Part shown: one piece after another, positions 48,755 to 62,139 of the stretch | How the letters are laid out: the number at the start of each line of letters is the position of its first letter | How positions within the stretch are numbered: position 1 is the stretch's first letter | Source of the DNA: Deroplatys truncata | Lineage: Eukaryota; Arthropoda; Insecta; Mantodea; Mantidae | DNA: 64,000 nucleotides | Assembly (NCBI GenBank): GCA_030765065.1 | Contig: CM060990.1 | Span: 500,330,190-500,394,189 of the forward strand | Direction: 5' to 3' | The notes under the pieces: generated by a model | Told to the model about the DNA's origin: nothing | The model's database searches: none | The model's input: the letters and a program-made list of their open reading frames with translations, nothing else | Translations under genes and position numbers: made by a program

Positions 48755-49843
48755 TAAAGTTTACGCTGTTTAACTTTATTTATGAAATAGTCTGCATACT
48801 AAGTGCTGTAAAAGCCCCAGCATATTAAATAGATTCAAATGTAGTACCTGCGTTCAATTGCAACTTGAAGAAAAGAACACAATTTCGATTCTACATTTAA
48901 CCGAAGTGCTGGAGGTTTGTGAGTGTTTCATCGCTTCCTGAAAGTGGTGATTGACATTTATTAAGAATGTTAATTTAAAGACATATCCTCAAACACTTCC
49001 CATAGCCTACGCGAGTTAAAATGTTGGTATCTCTCAAGCTTTTTTATTTCCTTTTTTATACGTTGTTAAACGTACTTTCCGAGAAGGTCACAAATTGAAG
49101 GTGTTTAAGAAGGTGGAGATCATTTTCAGCTGCAAAGAAACGACTGCGAAGCGAGTGGGAATAAATATATAATGGAGAGGCTCGGTTAACGCTTCTCGCT
49201 GAATATTACTACAGTAAATAAATCGAGGGAGCTTATGCTAGGTCAGGCTAAGTGGCGTTCACACTGTCTCCGGGGACAAACTCGGTGACTGATACTGGTG
49301 TGTGTTGATCTGTTCAAGGAAGATGAAAGTGAAGTCTATTTTTCCACTACAGTGGGGCATACGTTTAGCTAAGGGATTTAAAATTATCAGTTTTGCCAAT
49401 CACGTGTATGCCTTGGTTAGACAATGTCATAAATGAGGTGCATATCTTGTATATTTGCATAAAATTGATTTTACAAGCACATATAGTTTCAATATATAAC
49501 AGAATAACATAAATTCTTAATAATTTGGAAATTTAAAATTGTTTCTGAGAGTGCCATATTACTTTCGCGAAGTTTCCGAAATGGGATGGGAATGAAACTT
49601 TATGTATTATTCAAAGTAGCCATACTCCACACTAGCCCAAGAGGGAAAATATTCTCAAACTAAAATAATGCTGAAGAAGGTATATAAACACAACCATGAT
49701 ACCTTTACAAAGACACTGTTTGAAATACACGAAAATAGAGAAAACTGATATTATAAAGGGAGCTTTAACTTAAAAAGAATATAAGGATAACATTAATAAC
49801 AACAATAATGGATTCTTATCATATTGATTATTATAATAAATTA

Positions 49844-49911
<68 letters not shown>

Positions 49912-49912
49912 T

Positions 49913-49983
<71 letters not shown>

Positions 49984-50495
49984 TCTATGGTGCCCTGCTA
50001 TTTATTTCGTTTATTATTATAGTATTTGTTTTGAGGGATGTATACTATTAACTATAGCATGAAATGATGAAACGATTGATGCCCACTTTCTTGGAGTAAT
50101 GGCTAGCGCATCTTTCTCGTAAATCTGTAGGCTCAAAGTTCGAAATTCAGTTGAAATGCGTGAATGAGTTTTCTCTCGCCGTTTTCAATTTTCATGATAT
50201 CACAAATGTCACGTAACTTTTGTGGTTTTGAGGCCAAATTTCGCATCAGTGTAACAACTTATGATGATAATGTTATTTTTCCCGAAGACAGGTCATGCAG
50301 ATTAGGTTAGGCCGTGGAAGACTACAACACTTCCTCCAAAATCGAACAAGGCAAGTTAATACTGCGATGTTTTGACACCTTCTGCTATATGCGAAATAAG
50401 CGGCATCATATGTACCGCGCTTTGAATCCAGAACGGAAGCTTTCCTCCAGTGAGAAATCTTTCACCCCGCTGGAAATTGAATCTAGGTTCCTCTG
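48755..50495. other. Intergenic DNA with a long trinucleotide microsatellite
   Basis: Apart from the microsatellite at 49845-49983, a tRNA-like stretch (cttggagtaatggctagcgc .. aagttcgaaattc) lies near 50090-50150 on the + strand, too degraded to call. Confidence 0.5.
49845..49983. repeat. (TTA)n(GTA)n trinucleotide microsatellite, about 139 bp
   Basis: About 10 tta units run into about 36 gta units with a few gtatta interruptions. It forms a long open frame of Ile and Ser codons that is not a gene. Confidence 0.97.
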
Positions 50496-50511
50496 TATCT
50501 AGCCGGGAGTA

Positions 50512-51099
50512 AAAGTTAAAGATAAAGGTACGGGCGAACAGATGGGCTACCACAACCGGGGCAGAGTACCGCACATAGGCTCTCGGCCCTTATGCTTCTA
50601 CCGTGAACCCTGGGAGGGAGGGATGAGGGGAGAGATCCGAAGGGCGACCAGATCCGGGTTACGGCGTGCGCAAGCAGACACAGGGTCCCTAACGGTTCCA
50701 GTTTGAGCGCATCCGACGCCGCCTAACCTCACTCACAAGCCTCTAACCCCCGCCGGTCCCCGGAAGAGGCCCACATCGGAGGCTGGTCCTGACTGAACAG
50801 CCCCGATCGACAACAGGAGAAAACCTCCACAAAGCGCACATCCACCACCCAGGCGCAATACGCTTAACGCCGTCGTCTGGTTCTATAACCTAGAAACAGA
50901 TGGCAATGAAGGAAATGATGGATACAGGGAATGACGTACAGGAGAGTCGTGGTAGAAGGTGAACAACCCCAGATTTCGCCTGTCCACCCGAGGAAACAAC
51001 GAAAAACCCATGGGTCACAGTGGGCGGTCGCTGGGAATAGAACCCGGATGGTCCCGAATGCGACCTCACATGTTACCGCGGAGCCGTCTTACTGGGTTG
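50512..51099 (-). mobile_element. SINE-B copy 3, longest clear copy
   Basis: A 588-bp element on the minus strand. The head acccagtaagacggctccgc leads to box B (gggttctattcc), the cactgtgacc..gggtttttcg block, taccacgactctcctg, catctgtttctaggttatag and the distal cgcccttcggatctctcccc, agaagcataagggccgag and gtgcggtactctgcccc. The flanking duplication is tagccgggagta (50500-50511) against tagccgagagta (51100-51111), 11 of 12 matching. Confidence 0.85.
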
Positions 51100-51114
51100 T
51101 AGCCGAGAGTACTG

Positions 51115-53255
51115 ACATCACGCAACAAGAACAGTCATATATTAATTAGTGTTAATAAATATATTCCTCGCTTCTGTAGACCGAACATGTTATCAAGGAC
51201 GTTAAACTATAAAAACAGGAAAACAAATTAAAAGCAATAACAAATATTTGTGAACTAATGGTTACTATCACTTGCCATTAGTAGGTTTTGCCATTCTGTG
51301 GCACACATCGAGCTCATTTGGTTAAGTGTCAACATTTGGAGTTAGTGCTGCCTTTTAAAATTAACTACTAAATTGGTCATAAGAGAGTATTTATCCCCGT
51401 AGCTGCCTGATATACTTAATTTTGTATTTTCTCTCCCCCCAAATGTACATCTGTACATAAAATTAAAAATATGTAGTATGCTTGAACGCTGCATTCGAAA
51501 TTTGTTTCTGGATAGTAGCCATGGAATACTTAAATCACATGTCAAACTTTATTTCTGCTGCTTTGTAATAGAGTCTAGCTATTGCGCTAGTTATTATAAT
51601 TGAAGATCATATTGAAAATACCCACTCATCATGTTAGGTAATGTATTAAAGTATCTATAATATTAAATCTAAAATCCAAAACACAATACACATATGTAAT
51701 AATAATACTCACAACAGAGGCAACAACAACCAAGCTACGAAGCTATAATTCGATGTAGGTACTGGTCAACACTTTCCGTGTTTGGAGATTTCAACGTTGG
51801 GGTAGAAGGCGCTCCTAAGTGGCTGGCAGACTGATGTCACGGAAGGCGTATTTCGAACAGTTTGGCACATACCTCAACTCTATCATTACATGGGGGAAGG
51901 CTACTAATTTTCCCACGCGTCTGTACATGCTATATTACACCCTATAACTGCAGGTAGGCATTCCAGGCATGCAGGTAGGTGCGTGGGAGGGGGCTCTTAC
52001 CATCCTCTTGCGCTCTCTTGCGGTCGATATAACAACTCATCTTGCAAGTCACGTTTTATCAGAAAGAATATAGACGGGGACAGCAAGTTGTATGAAGTAT
52101 TAGATTATATACTTGCACCAAAGTTTCAGACATTCAGAAGTTCAGTAATGTTGTCTTCCACTATTATTTGTATTGAACATTGGTCAATTTATATGTGATA
52201 GATGATTATAGGTATGTTGTAGGTATTATTGGTTAAAACACCTAAATATTTATTTGCGGTAACTTCAAAGCACTGCAGTTATTGCACCCAACCACCAAGG
52301 AGAACGAGAGAAGATACAAGTACAGGGAGGGAGAGAGAGAGAGAGCAACCATAGAAAAATAACAATGGTAGCATGAAAATTATATAGTTGAAATCAGGAA
52401 TCCAACATTTTGGACGTATCATCATCTCAGAGGCACCAAGGAGAACGAGAGAAGATACAAGTACAGGGGGAGAGAGAGAGAGACAGCAACCATAGAAAAA
52501 TAACAATGGTTGCATGAAAATTATCTAGTTGAAATCAGGAATCCAACATTTTGGACGTATCATCTTCTCAGAGGATAGAGCAATTTAATGAAAAAAATAT
52601 AACAGCTTAGGAATTAGAAAAATCATTTTATACTTAATAGCACCAAAGTTAACAAATACCAATAAAGAGTATTTTTGTAAAGTTATACAAAGAGAAAATC
52701 GCACATAACTCTTATTAAACGAATGCTCTCTATCGTACTAATATTTTGAGTTGTTTTGATAGAATGAAGCTCTTAAGTTGTGATAGGATTTATCTCTCAG
52801 GATAAATGACTTATTGAATTATGTTTAACGGGATTTCAGCAATTTCTGCTATAGTCAACACAGATTTGTTTACACAGTTTGGAACAATTGCTTTTTCAAG
52901 AGTTTTGTTTCTTTTTACTACGGAGTAATAATTCAAAATGGGAATATATAATCATAATCAGTTGTTTTTTGCTTTAATCATGAACTTACAGTATACGTCT
53001 TTTAGGCTGAGTTTAAAAATAGAGACCAGTAATTAAGAATATCAAAAGCTGGAACATTTTTGCCCCTATTATTCATTATTTTATCTCCTCGGTCATTCAA
53101 AACGAAAAAATAATTATAACACGTTACTTTTTTAACCTTTAATCATTGCCTTATAGTATATGTAATTTGGAAAGCAGTGGGATAGTTTTGTTTTTTAAAC
53201 AACTAAGATTAGAAATGGAGAACGGTAATTAAAGCAACCACAGGCTGGAGCGCTT
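51115..53255. other. Intergenic DNA with two tandem duplications
   Basis: No gene. Contains the 141-bp duplication at 52293-52574 and a diverged duplication at about 52955-53262. Confidence 0.55.
52293..52574 (+). repeat. Two-copy 141-bp tandem repeat
   Basis: Copies 52293-52433 and 52434-52574 start caccaaggagaacgagagaa and end tctcagagg. They are nearly identical apart from a few substitutions and a changed gggaggga/gagaga tract, so the duplication is recent. Confidence 0.95.
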
Positions 53256-53267
53256 TTTCCTCATTCT

Positions 53268-53932
53268 TACCGAGCGCGATGGCTCAAGCGGTTTCGTCTG
53301 TGGCACGCATTCTGGAGGTTGTGAATTCGATTTCCGTGGTAGACCTTCCTGAACCATGGGTTTTTACGGGGGTTTTCCATGGTCGGCAGGCGATTACTGG
53401 GAAGAATTCTCACATTCCCTGAATTTCCTGTCCTCCTTTTCATCTCCATTCTCATTTCACTTCATCTTTCATCCTTTGGTGTTTTTCAGGGTTGGAAGTG
53501 TCAGCGATGGTGTTTCGGTGTAGTGTGGCAGGGGAAAAGATGCTCTTTGTGACTCTCTCCGTCCCTCGGATTTCGGCTGGCTGCCGTGAGTATCCGAAAC
53601 CCCTTGAGGTGCGTTGAACCTCCTCTGTGCGGGGTGGGGTCCCCGATCTGCCTGTCCGTCTGCGGGGAGTCTCTATCTGGAAACTTAGGGACTCTGCCAT
53701 TCCTCTGCCGTCACTCTTGGTTCCGGGCGCCCGGTTTCTCCTCTAGCCTCTCATCCTTCCTCCTGGGGACACCCCTTTGTGGGGCTTAGGTACAGTATCC
53801 CCTATGTGGATCACTGCCGGTCCCCTCTGTAGCCAATTCAATCCCCATTCCTCGTTATTTAATCTCCTGGGTTTTTCGTCTTTTTCTTCCTCGTCTACCT
53901 CACTTAATATACATGCATACCTTTAAAACATT
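53268..53932 (+). mobile_element. SINE-B copy 4 (long, divergent)
   Basis: The head accgagcgcgatggctcaag begins at 53269. Box B-like gaattcgatttcc, ccatgggtttttacggg and ggtcggcaggcgatt place it in SINE-B. The remainder is GC-rich, with tttcagggttggaagtgtca and cctcctggggacacccc. A possible short duplication, ctcattct, is at 53260-53267 and 53933-53940, which would make it about 665 bp. Open frames on both strands inside it are incidental. Confidence 0.65.
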
Positions 53933-53944
53933 CTCATTCTACCG

Positions 53945-56900
53945 TCTCGGTATACTTTGTCCCTCACAACGATAATCTATTGTTTTTTCTCAGACTCGTT
54001 TGTCCAGCTCAAATAAATTCAAAATACGTTAAAAATTGAGACAGCAGAATGCCCAGATAGAAGCCAAAACGAAAACCTGCTCCTTGCAGCTAAAGAAACA
54101 TGAAGCTTTCCTAAGCGTGTTTTCTTGGTGATCATTTTGAGAATGTGAATATAACTAAAACTTGGGCTCCGATATTTCAAGTATGATAATTTGTATATCT
54201 GCATTTCTAAGGCTTGGAAGATAGAATTGCGTGCGATGTGTCCTCATCGGTAGCGATGTTTACTCAGATCTTTATCTATGTAGTGAAAGTGCCGGTAATT
54301 CGCCGGTTCAGAGATACTAGGCAATCAATTTAATTTTTGTCGTATACTATCCGATAGTTAACTGAAAAATTCACAGCTCTCTTGGAGACATGACCCCAAA
54401 TAAACCCTAATTATCGCTATGGTTTTCTTTTCAAGCAGATTGGGTGCACAGAAAGCGACAGGTACACAAATATACACAGAAACTGCCGATACCTGAAGCC
54501 CCGCGGTAACTCTGGAAATTCGGGCAACAAAAATAAAAGACCTATACTTGGTGATTTAAAAAGGCAATTCCACGGCAATCTGAGTGTGTCCGACCATCAC
54601 CGGATCATTGCCTCCGACAGAAGAAGAGGGCTGGCTGCTAGGTCTAACCATATTTCCCACACTGGCAGGTACCTGTCCTTCACAACCATTAACCGAACAT
54701 TAAAACTGCGTCTGTTACACTTTCCTGATGTGCCTAGGGCTCACTATGAGTCAATCGGCATCAACCATCAAACAGCTTGAAAAAAACGCTCACACTTCAT
54801 AAGTAAGGAGAGTATTGCTCATCGCTTCCTCAAGGACAGACTTTCAAAATTAACTTAGATCCTTATCTTTGTAAAATTAATTTTAACATTAAATTTCTAT
54901 TTAGGTTTTAAATATTTATACAGAGTTTCTAATAAACGATAGGAGTAAAATAGAGATGAGGTGAAGAAACGTTGATGCCCAAAATTATGATCCCCTAGGT
55001 AACCACAATTCGTTGTATTTGATGTTTATTCGTGGGACACATATGTTGTATCCCACTACTGTCAGGAATTTAGGGGCATCCAAGAGCATTACTTGATTAT
55101 ATTAAACAATATTTTGCGTTTACCTAACGGCACCAACACAGACAAGGCTTAAGCATATTACTGAAAAGCTTCGCGTGTTAGCGGTATGTTTAAAACTTCG
55201 CAAACGTCAATCTTCGTCATTAGTTTAAAATATACGCACTGTCCTGTACTTAAGTACCTTTAATAAATTAGTCAGATTACACACTGAAATACAAACAAAT
55301 AATATTTCATGCTAGTATTATATCTGATTTGTAATAATAAATGACATCATAGGCAATTGTTGTTTGTCAATTAAAACTGCTCCTCGTTATCCTCCGAGGT
55401 GCAACAGTTATAAGAAGACCGAAGGTTTAATCCCGACAAGCTGTTCATAGCAGTTAATGTGCAGGTATGGGAATCTACATACCATAAACCCAGAAGAAAA
55501 GAAAATTTAGTAGTGTTGATACTGAACTATGCAAAATGACATCATAAGTCACGAACGTCCCTCAGAGCATTTCTCCCGCGTGCCTCGAACTAGTTTTTCT
55601 ATTAATTGATGGGATTTAGTCTGCATTTAATCTGTATTAGAATTATAGTGTGAATGGAAGTAACATAATGCAGACTTCTTGAATTCCGATGTTCGGTCAG
55701 GTGCTTCAAAAGTTGAGTCACGGTCACGCGATTTCCATATTACAAGCTCACATGTAACCGTTATATATTATACAGTTTAAATAAAAAGTGAACGTTCCAT
55801 CCACGTTACGTTATATATGATTAATGTTTTCCAATAAATGGTTTCCAAGTAAACAATTTACCCTAAGTTACAACAACATGCAGGAATATCCTTTATCTGC
55901 TCCTATAGGGTTCGAAACACTCAGGGCTAAGAAAAAGAAGAGAAAAAGAACACATCTTGAAAGTATTCCACCAGATGACGCACCGTCACATTAGAAATTG
56001 CAAGTATATAACACGGAATATATCGAAAACTGTTAATTCTACCAAGAAAATATTATGTGATACAAATTCTGTATTCTTATGAGTTCTAAACCTCTTCTGC
56101 TTTAAGTTTAAGCCCATCTCTTATAACTTTCAACACAAAATTCAATTGAATGAAGGAGACTTAACAGGCTATTGACAGAAAATTCGATATATAGCTTTTA
56201 TTCCTCGTATTAAACGTATTTTACTCAAAATCGCCAGAGAAATTTTTTATAAAATAAAAAATAAGGAGAGAATTTCCATGCGAAGAATAGTTTTCAGCGT
56301 ACCATCCTTTAAACACAATAGATCAAGCTGGTTGCAGCGCGCGAGGTGTCTCCCTCGGATAAACACATACTATATCCTGTCTTCCTAAAACGTATCCTGT
56401 GTATCCCTGAAGCAAAGCTACATAGACGATCAGCACACAGGATTTATACGTTAATTTTTAAGCGGGTAACTCGATGAATATGTCATAGTATCTGATTACG
56501 GAAACCCTGTACAATCAACGAAACTTTATATAACGCGATTAAAGTGCAATTTGGTTTCACAAATTGATGTTTAAAAGCAAGATTCTTTTATAAAGCGGAA
56601 TCTTAATGTTTCGCTTAATTTAAAGTAAAACAGCTGTTTTCATGCAAATTTTTGTTTGTTAATTCCTCTGTGTTCGTCTAAAATTCTTATTGACGCTTCT
56701 GGCAATACTGGAGATGCTTTGTCGATGAAAGTATTTTAAGGTGACTGTTAGTAAAGCAAATTTTTTTGTGGAATTATTTGTAAAACATTCATGATTCCTC
56801 CCGCTGAAAGAGAAATTTCAGTGACATGAAAACTCAGTATTATCTGCTATAATTTGTATGCAAAATATAATCCATTAAGGAAATTGATTTTTCGTCTATA

Positions 56901-58766
56901 GCAGAACCAGTATCGCTTAATCGGTGAAGACATTGACTTTATATTCGGATCTCATTTAAAAGCTATGATAGAATTCATCAGTATGAATATGACGCGACAT
57001 GCAACATTTAAATGTCAATTCAGATAAATGAATAGGAACTTAGTTTGCATCTTACTTATTTTAGGATCTTTATATCAAAACCTTAACCCTTTCATATGTA
57101 ACGATGGATTTACACGGATATCCACAAAGTGAGTGCGAATTTTTCTTGTAGTGGTAAGGAATATTCATACGAGTACTTTAATACAATGAACCTTGGGTCG
57201 GAAACGCATTGCTATGGATGTAAACACAATATTACACAGTACGATAAGCTGCCTGTCCTACTTTGGTTATTTGTTAACATTCTGACTTACCTCTCAACCC
57301 CTTTCTGTTAACACAGTTCGTAGTAAGGAGTTGAAGGGAAGCGGGGACCCCTCCTACATTTGTCCTCACAACCTCTTTATTTAGTTCATTCTCAACCGGA
57401 TTATAGGTTAGGATTAGGCATCTGCTGTCATTCTTAAAACATGGATGTTTCACGCGGCCAGAACTCACTGACATGCATGTTGCTGATGCGATGAACTCAA
57501 GCTCGAAGGATTTTTAAGACGCGTGGAGCGGTACAACCAGGTCAGTGGCAGAAATTTCCAAAAATTGCTGTAAAACAAAATGTAAAAGCTTTGCATTTTC
57601 TTACTAATAACATAATAAACAACAATTTCTGTTCAACAATTTGCAATGCATTTCACTATTTCCATCCATAACAATGCATTTCCAACCCAAGGTTCATTGT
57701 ATTAAAGTTCTCATATGGCTAGACGTTTCTTACCACCAAACGAAAAATCTGCACTCGTTTTTTGGACACTGTATATTTTGCCCTTCTTTTGCAGTCATCC
57801 GAGATTCAGTATAGTTCTCTTCACCTAGAGGCGACATCTATGTGCTCTGATACGTGGCATCTATTCTCTCAAAGAATTGGGTTTGTGACTTTGGCCCCAT
57901 TTTTAGATTTTATTTTGGATACTGGTACAATTTTAAATTTCGCTAATTACACAATGAAATGAACGCGTTTAATTGAGTTTTATCAGGTACTAATTGCCTC
58001 GTTTACGTTCGTCTTAAAGATTGCTAGCTCTGCTGAATGTTGACATGACTGCTGTTGATTTTCTGTAAATACAAGCTGGAGCAACCCATACACGGGTTCT
58101 TGTTTGTTCCGCTTTGCAGTAACAGAAAGATAATATGAGGCAGTCTTCAAGGCAGACGTAAACGAGTAAGAAATACAAGTGTGAGGTCTCAAATCCATCG
58201 GAAAGCTTTCAGCTTACAGCAAATAAGCTCACAACGGCCTAGACAGCACCACACAATCGCTGGTTGCGGAAATATGTAGCAGTGTCAAATAAAGATTAGA
58301 GAAACCAACACGGAATACAAATTCCGCTGAAAGACTGATTTTAAACTTTGTTTTATAATGAGTAAAGATGAGCTAGTTATTTGTGTAATTAGTACATCTT
58401 GATTTCCGATAAAAAATCCAAATTTGTTTCTCGCCTGAAATTAAGTTTTATCTATATTTGTCATATCCGTTCAAAATAGGAACAATTTAAAAAAGGTATT
58501 TAATTAACGTGTATGACATGGAATAACACAAAGCACATCATTGGTATGAAGAATATATTTTCATAAATTACTTTTATGGAAAAATCCCCCATGTACTTCA
58601 CTAGCACATTAGTAGGAAAGAGGGCCAATGAGAATGTAGGAAATGTAGTTTCAAATTCATGTTATACACCAAAGTCTAATTTACTATCACGATGTCTTAA
58701 GTTGTTAAAATTGTAGATTTTAGCCCTTAAATTGCCCAAATTTTCTGATCACAGTATTGAAACTGG

Positions 58767-58808
<42 letters not shown>

Positions 58809-59265
58809 TATAGATATATGTTTCATTGCACGTTCACAAGCTTAAAAAACACGATCTTGTACTAGTTCGCGAATTTAAGGGCCAATAGAAATACTTCGTT
58901 GAGATAGCTTCATTAAGTTTCCTTTCAATTTTTGAAAACTCCTATGGCTACTGCTTATTTAAGGCCTTCACAAAATTTTACAGTAACTCCTACAAATAAT
59001 GAGACTATGAGTAGTTATTTGGAGCAAAACACGTAATGTTAGTTTTAGGAATAAAAACCTAGTGATGGCTTAGTAAGCTGTGGAGGAAGCTGATTTACGA
59101 CCTTGGCTACTTCTTTATTATCATTATTATTTGACAAAGTTGAGCTTGCTTATGTTGTTGTAACACAATTTCTTGCCAATCACATCAGTAGAACTTTGTG
59201 TTATTAGTTTCCACGGCCTCTTACGAGAACGAAAATATCTCATCTTTGGATAATATTAAATATTA
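53945..59265. other. AT-rich intergenic DNA, no gene recognised
   Basis: Nothing coding recognised over 5.3 kb on either strand. Open frames are short and without known motifs. Contains a (ta)n tract at 58769-58806. Confidence 0.5.
58769..58806. repeat. (TA)n microsatellite
   Basis: Perfect ta repeat of about 19 units. Confidence 0.97.
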
Positions 59266-59282
59266 ATAACATTTAGCGAAAC

Positions 59283-59621
59283 AAGTGCCGGGGTACCGCA
59301 GTGGTTTCGTTTCTGGCTCTCGTATTCAGGGTCCGGGGTTCGATCCCGGCTATGGAGTGGCGATTTTAAGTCGGCCCTTACCACGCCTTCACCTCTGACT
59401 TGCTCGTGTGAAACATCCGCAAGGCCCAACGTGGTTCGGAGTCCACGGTAAAAGCTGTAGGTCCTCTCATTCCACCGCCATCCTCATCATCACCCTACCA
59501 TCGAAGGTAACGATTCCGCCTGCTGGTTGCCTCCTCCTTAGAAATGGGTTCAGTCATCGCTTGGTGGAATGAGATAACCCCCCGTAGGTCATAAACCATA
59601 TGGGTAGCGTTAGAAACGACG
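59283..59621 (+). mobile_element. SINE-D (tRNA-derived), intact target duplication
   Basis: A 339-bp element. The head gtgccggggtaccgcagtgg has box A, and ggggttcgatcccgg is a near-perfect box B. Body words are gtggcgattttaagtcggcc, cacggtaaaagctgtaggtc and ggtggaatgagataac. It ends gtagcgttagaaacgacg. It is flanked by a perfect 14-bp duplication, acatttagcgaaac, at 59269-59282 and 59622-59635. It is the only copy of its family in the window. Confidence 0.92.
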
Positions 59622-59639
59622 ACATTTAGCGAAACTTTG

Positions 59640-61570
59640 GAGCATTTCTTTTACTCAGAAACTTTTACGATTGTTAAAACTTTAGTGGTGAGCTAGCTGC
59701 AAATCATTTCAAACATTGAAGGTTCATGTTACTGCATATGGTCATAAAGCACAATATGTAACAATATATAAATATAATATATTATCTGACTTCCACGTTA
59801 AATGACGAATACTTTATACACGTTAGAACTAGAATTATGTCGTTTACTACAAGCGTCTGAGAGAAGGTGATGTGATTTTCTTTTATTTCCACAGAAAAAA
59901 TGCAGCGCATATCTTATCATACACAGCGTAAGAAATCGATTATCGCAAGGCAATAAATTAAGCTATTATACTGCACTAATATAGGGTGTTTCAGAGACTC
60001 TGTACATTGAGAACGGCGCAGGAGGTGCAATTAGAAGTTAGTTGTTTCCACTGCGTTGCATTATTCAGATTGTTTCCTTTTTAGCGCTAGGGAAGAATGC
60101 ATACCAACCTAACAAACGACTGTATGTGCAGCACATATAGTCATAGAATGCGTCCCTTGGTAAACGATAGAGCTTGATTTAATTGCGCGCAGCAGATGCT
60201 TAATGGTTGGTTTAATGCACACTCTTCATAAAAAAGATAAACAAGTGTTTCACTTCTAAAGTTTAGATGTCGCTTGCTTTATTAGGATATACAGATGTGT
60301 CAAAATAACCCATATTTAGTGAATACAAATTTCACTGTTGTGCAATATTTCCATTTTCTGATGAAACCTACTGTATCTAAACCTGCACAGTTTCCGACAC
60401 CATAAACTCCTTTTTAAAATATATCCTTAACATCAGCTCCTGACGACAAAACAGCCATTACATGCTGCAATAAACTAAACATTCTACAGCATATCTCAGC
60501 TCATAGTGTTGCAACCATGTGCAGCTAGTTTTTCTTCTCCATGACGTTAATTATTATAATAAATATAATAATTCGAAAGCTGTACCTACATATTTATGTT
60601 AGAGGTTTTGCCTTTGTGCTTAGATAGACTATAATATTATGTGTTGTAATATAATATGACTCAACTTTCCCTTCGGTTAGTGCAAGATGAGCATGCTTTA
60701 CTGCAGCCGTAATTCTTAGACTTATGGCTATCTCGACTGCTTGTTTGAACGCTAATCATATCTCTTAAAATATGTACCCACACAATTTTCTTATAGCTTG
60801 AGTGATAAGTATTTGAGCAAGTTTAGCAACCTTATTTCATAAATTTACCACAAGAAAGAAAACCGTATGAGCAAAAGCAACGGAAACATTGTTTTTGCAG
60901 GTATTTCATAGTGTATTCAAGTGAATGAATGATAAAATAGTTTAGAATAAAGCAAATTGAAGGCAGAAATATGTTGGTCTAAACAGTGACAAACGTTAAC
61001 TTAATTTTAAGGTACCCATAATTTTGAATTATCTTATTCAATATATTTAACAAACGCTGATCTGTTGCTTAATGCATCCAGCAGCAATCACTGCTTAAGT
61101 CAGGCTTCCTATATCCCGGCGTTTCACCGAGTTTTTATTGGTTATGTAAAATTATTAACACTAATTTACATATATAATTTTTGATACCTCAGGAATTCAC
61201 ATATAAACGCACACGTTTTCTGTTCATATTGTTTAAAAATAAACAACAAAATATTTAACTTTTAAAGACCTCAATTTTAAACTAACTCGTGAGTCAAGCA
61301 TGCCAGAGAAAAACTGGGAAATTGCAAAAAAGAAAAAAGAGAGGGCGCTGCGTCGTACTCTTGCGCTAGTTTCAAGACATAGTCAGTATATTTGGAAATT
61401 TTGTAACGTTTGTAAAATTTTCATACTTTGTAGGTGGTTATATAAAAACTTACTAAATATTGACGTTTTGTTTATAAAATGCTTCGAAGGAAAAAACAAA
61501 AAAAGCAAATGAGACGTCAAATGTCGTGTTCGTACAACGTAAGCCCAAGCTACACTAAGTTTATGTGTAC
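59640..61570. other. AT-rich intergenic DNA
   Basis: No gene recognised. agggtgtttcagaga at about 59984 resembles the outer sequence of some insect repeats, but no partner end was found. Confidence 0.5.
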
Positions 61571-61580
61571 CGTTGCGCTC

Positions 61581-62129
61581 ACCGAGCGAGATGGTTCCGC
61601 GGTAACGGGTGAGGGTGCATTCGAGAGGTCCAGGGTTCGAGTCCCGTGGGGCCGGCTATTATAGCCATGGATTTTTTTCGCGGTATCCCGGATCGGTAGG
61701 CGGATGCTGGGGTGGTTTCACTTCTACCACGAAATCTGCTTCACATCATCTGTTTCAGAATTGTAAGTCTAGTCGACGACGGTTGGGTGTTGTGGCACGA
61801 AGGTGGAATTTCAACTATGGAAAGATTTCTCCTTGGCGCTTAGCGGGACTGCTGATGCTCCCTTCCTTCCTTGGAATCTCGTCTATTCCCGGAACCCTCA
61901 GATTGCGGCTAGCCTGTGTAAGGATAGTGTCTGTTGGTGTTTGTAGGCACCCGTCCTCGCTAGAGCACATCATCTGATCGCCCTTCGGGGTCTCCTCTTC
62001 AACCCTTCCTCCCGGGGGTCATGTTGGAAGCACAAAGGGTCCAGCATGGCCTAGGTGCGGTGCTGCTGTGCTCCAGTTACTGGAGGCCCCTCTGTCTGAC
62101 TACACTAACTCCTAACTGCTGCATTCATT
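61581..62129 (+). mobile_element. SINE-B copy 5
   Basis: The head accgagcgagatggttccgc and the box B gggttcgagtcccg are the best-preserved in the family. They are followed by ccatggatttttttcgcgg, ggtaggcggatgctgggg, ctaccacgaaatctgc and catctgtttcagaattgtaa. The distal words cgcccttcggggtctcctct, ttggaagcacaaagggtcca and gcggtgctgctgtgctcc match the copies at 35330 and 50512. A tentative short duplication is ttgcgctc (61573-61580) against ttacgctc (62130-62137). Confidence 0.8.
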
Positions 62130-62139
62130 TTACGCTCCC

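Noticed and set aside
49824-50051. 75-codon open frame of Ile and Ser runs
   Set aside because: Translation of the (tta)(gta) microsatellite.
59984-60320. MITE starting agggtgtttcagaga
   Set aside because: No inverted partner or duplication found.
61609-61977. 122-codon open frame
   Set aside because: Lies entirely in SINE-B copy 5; GC-rich repeat body without known domain.
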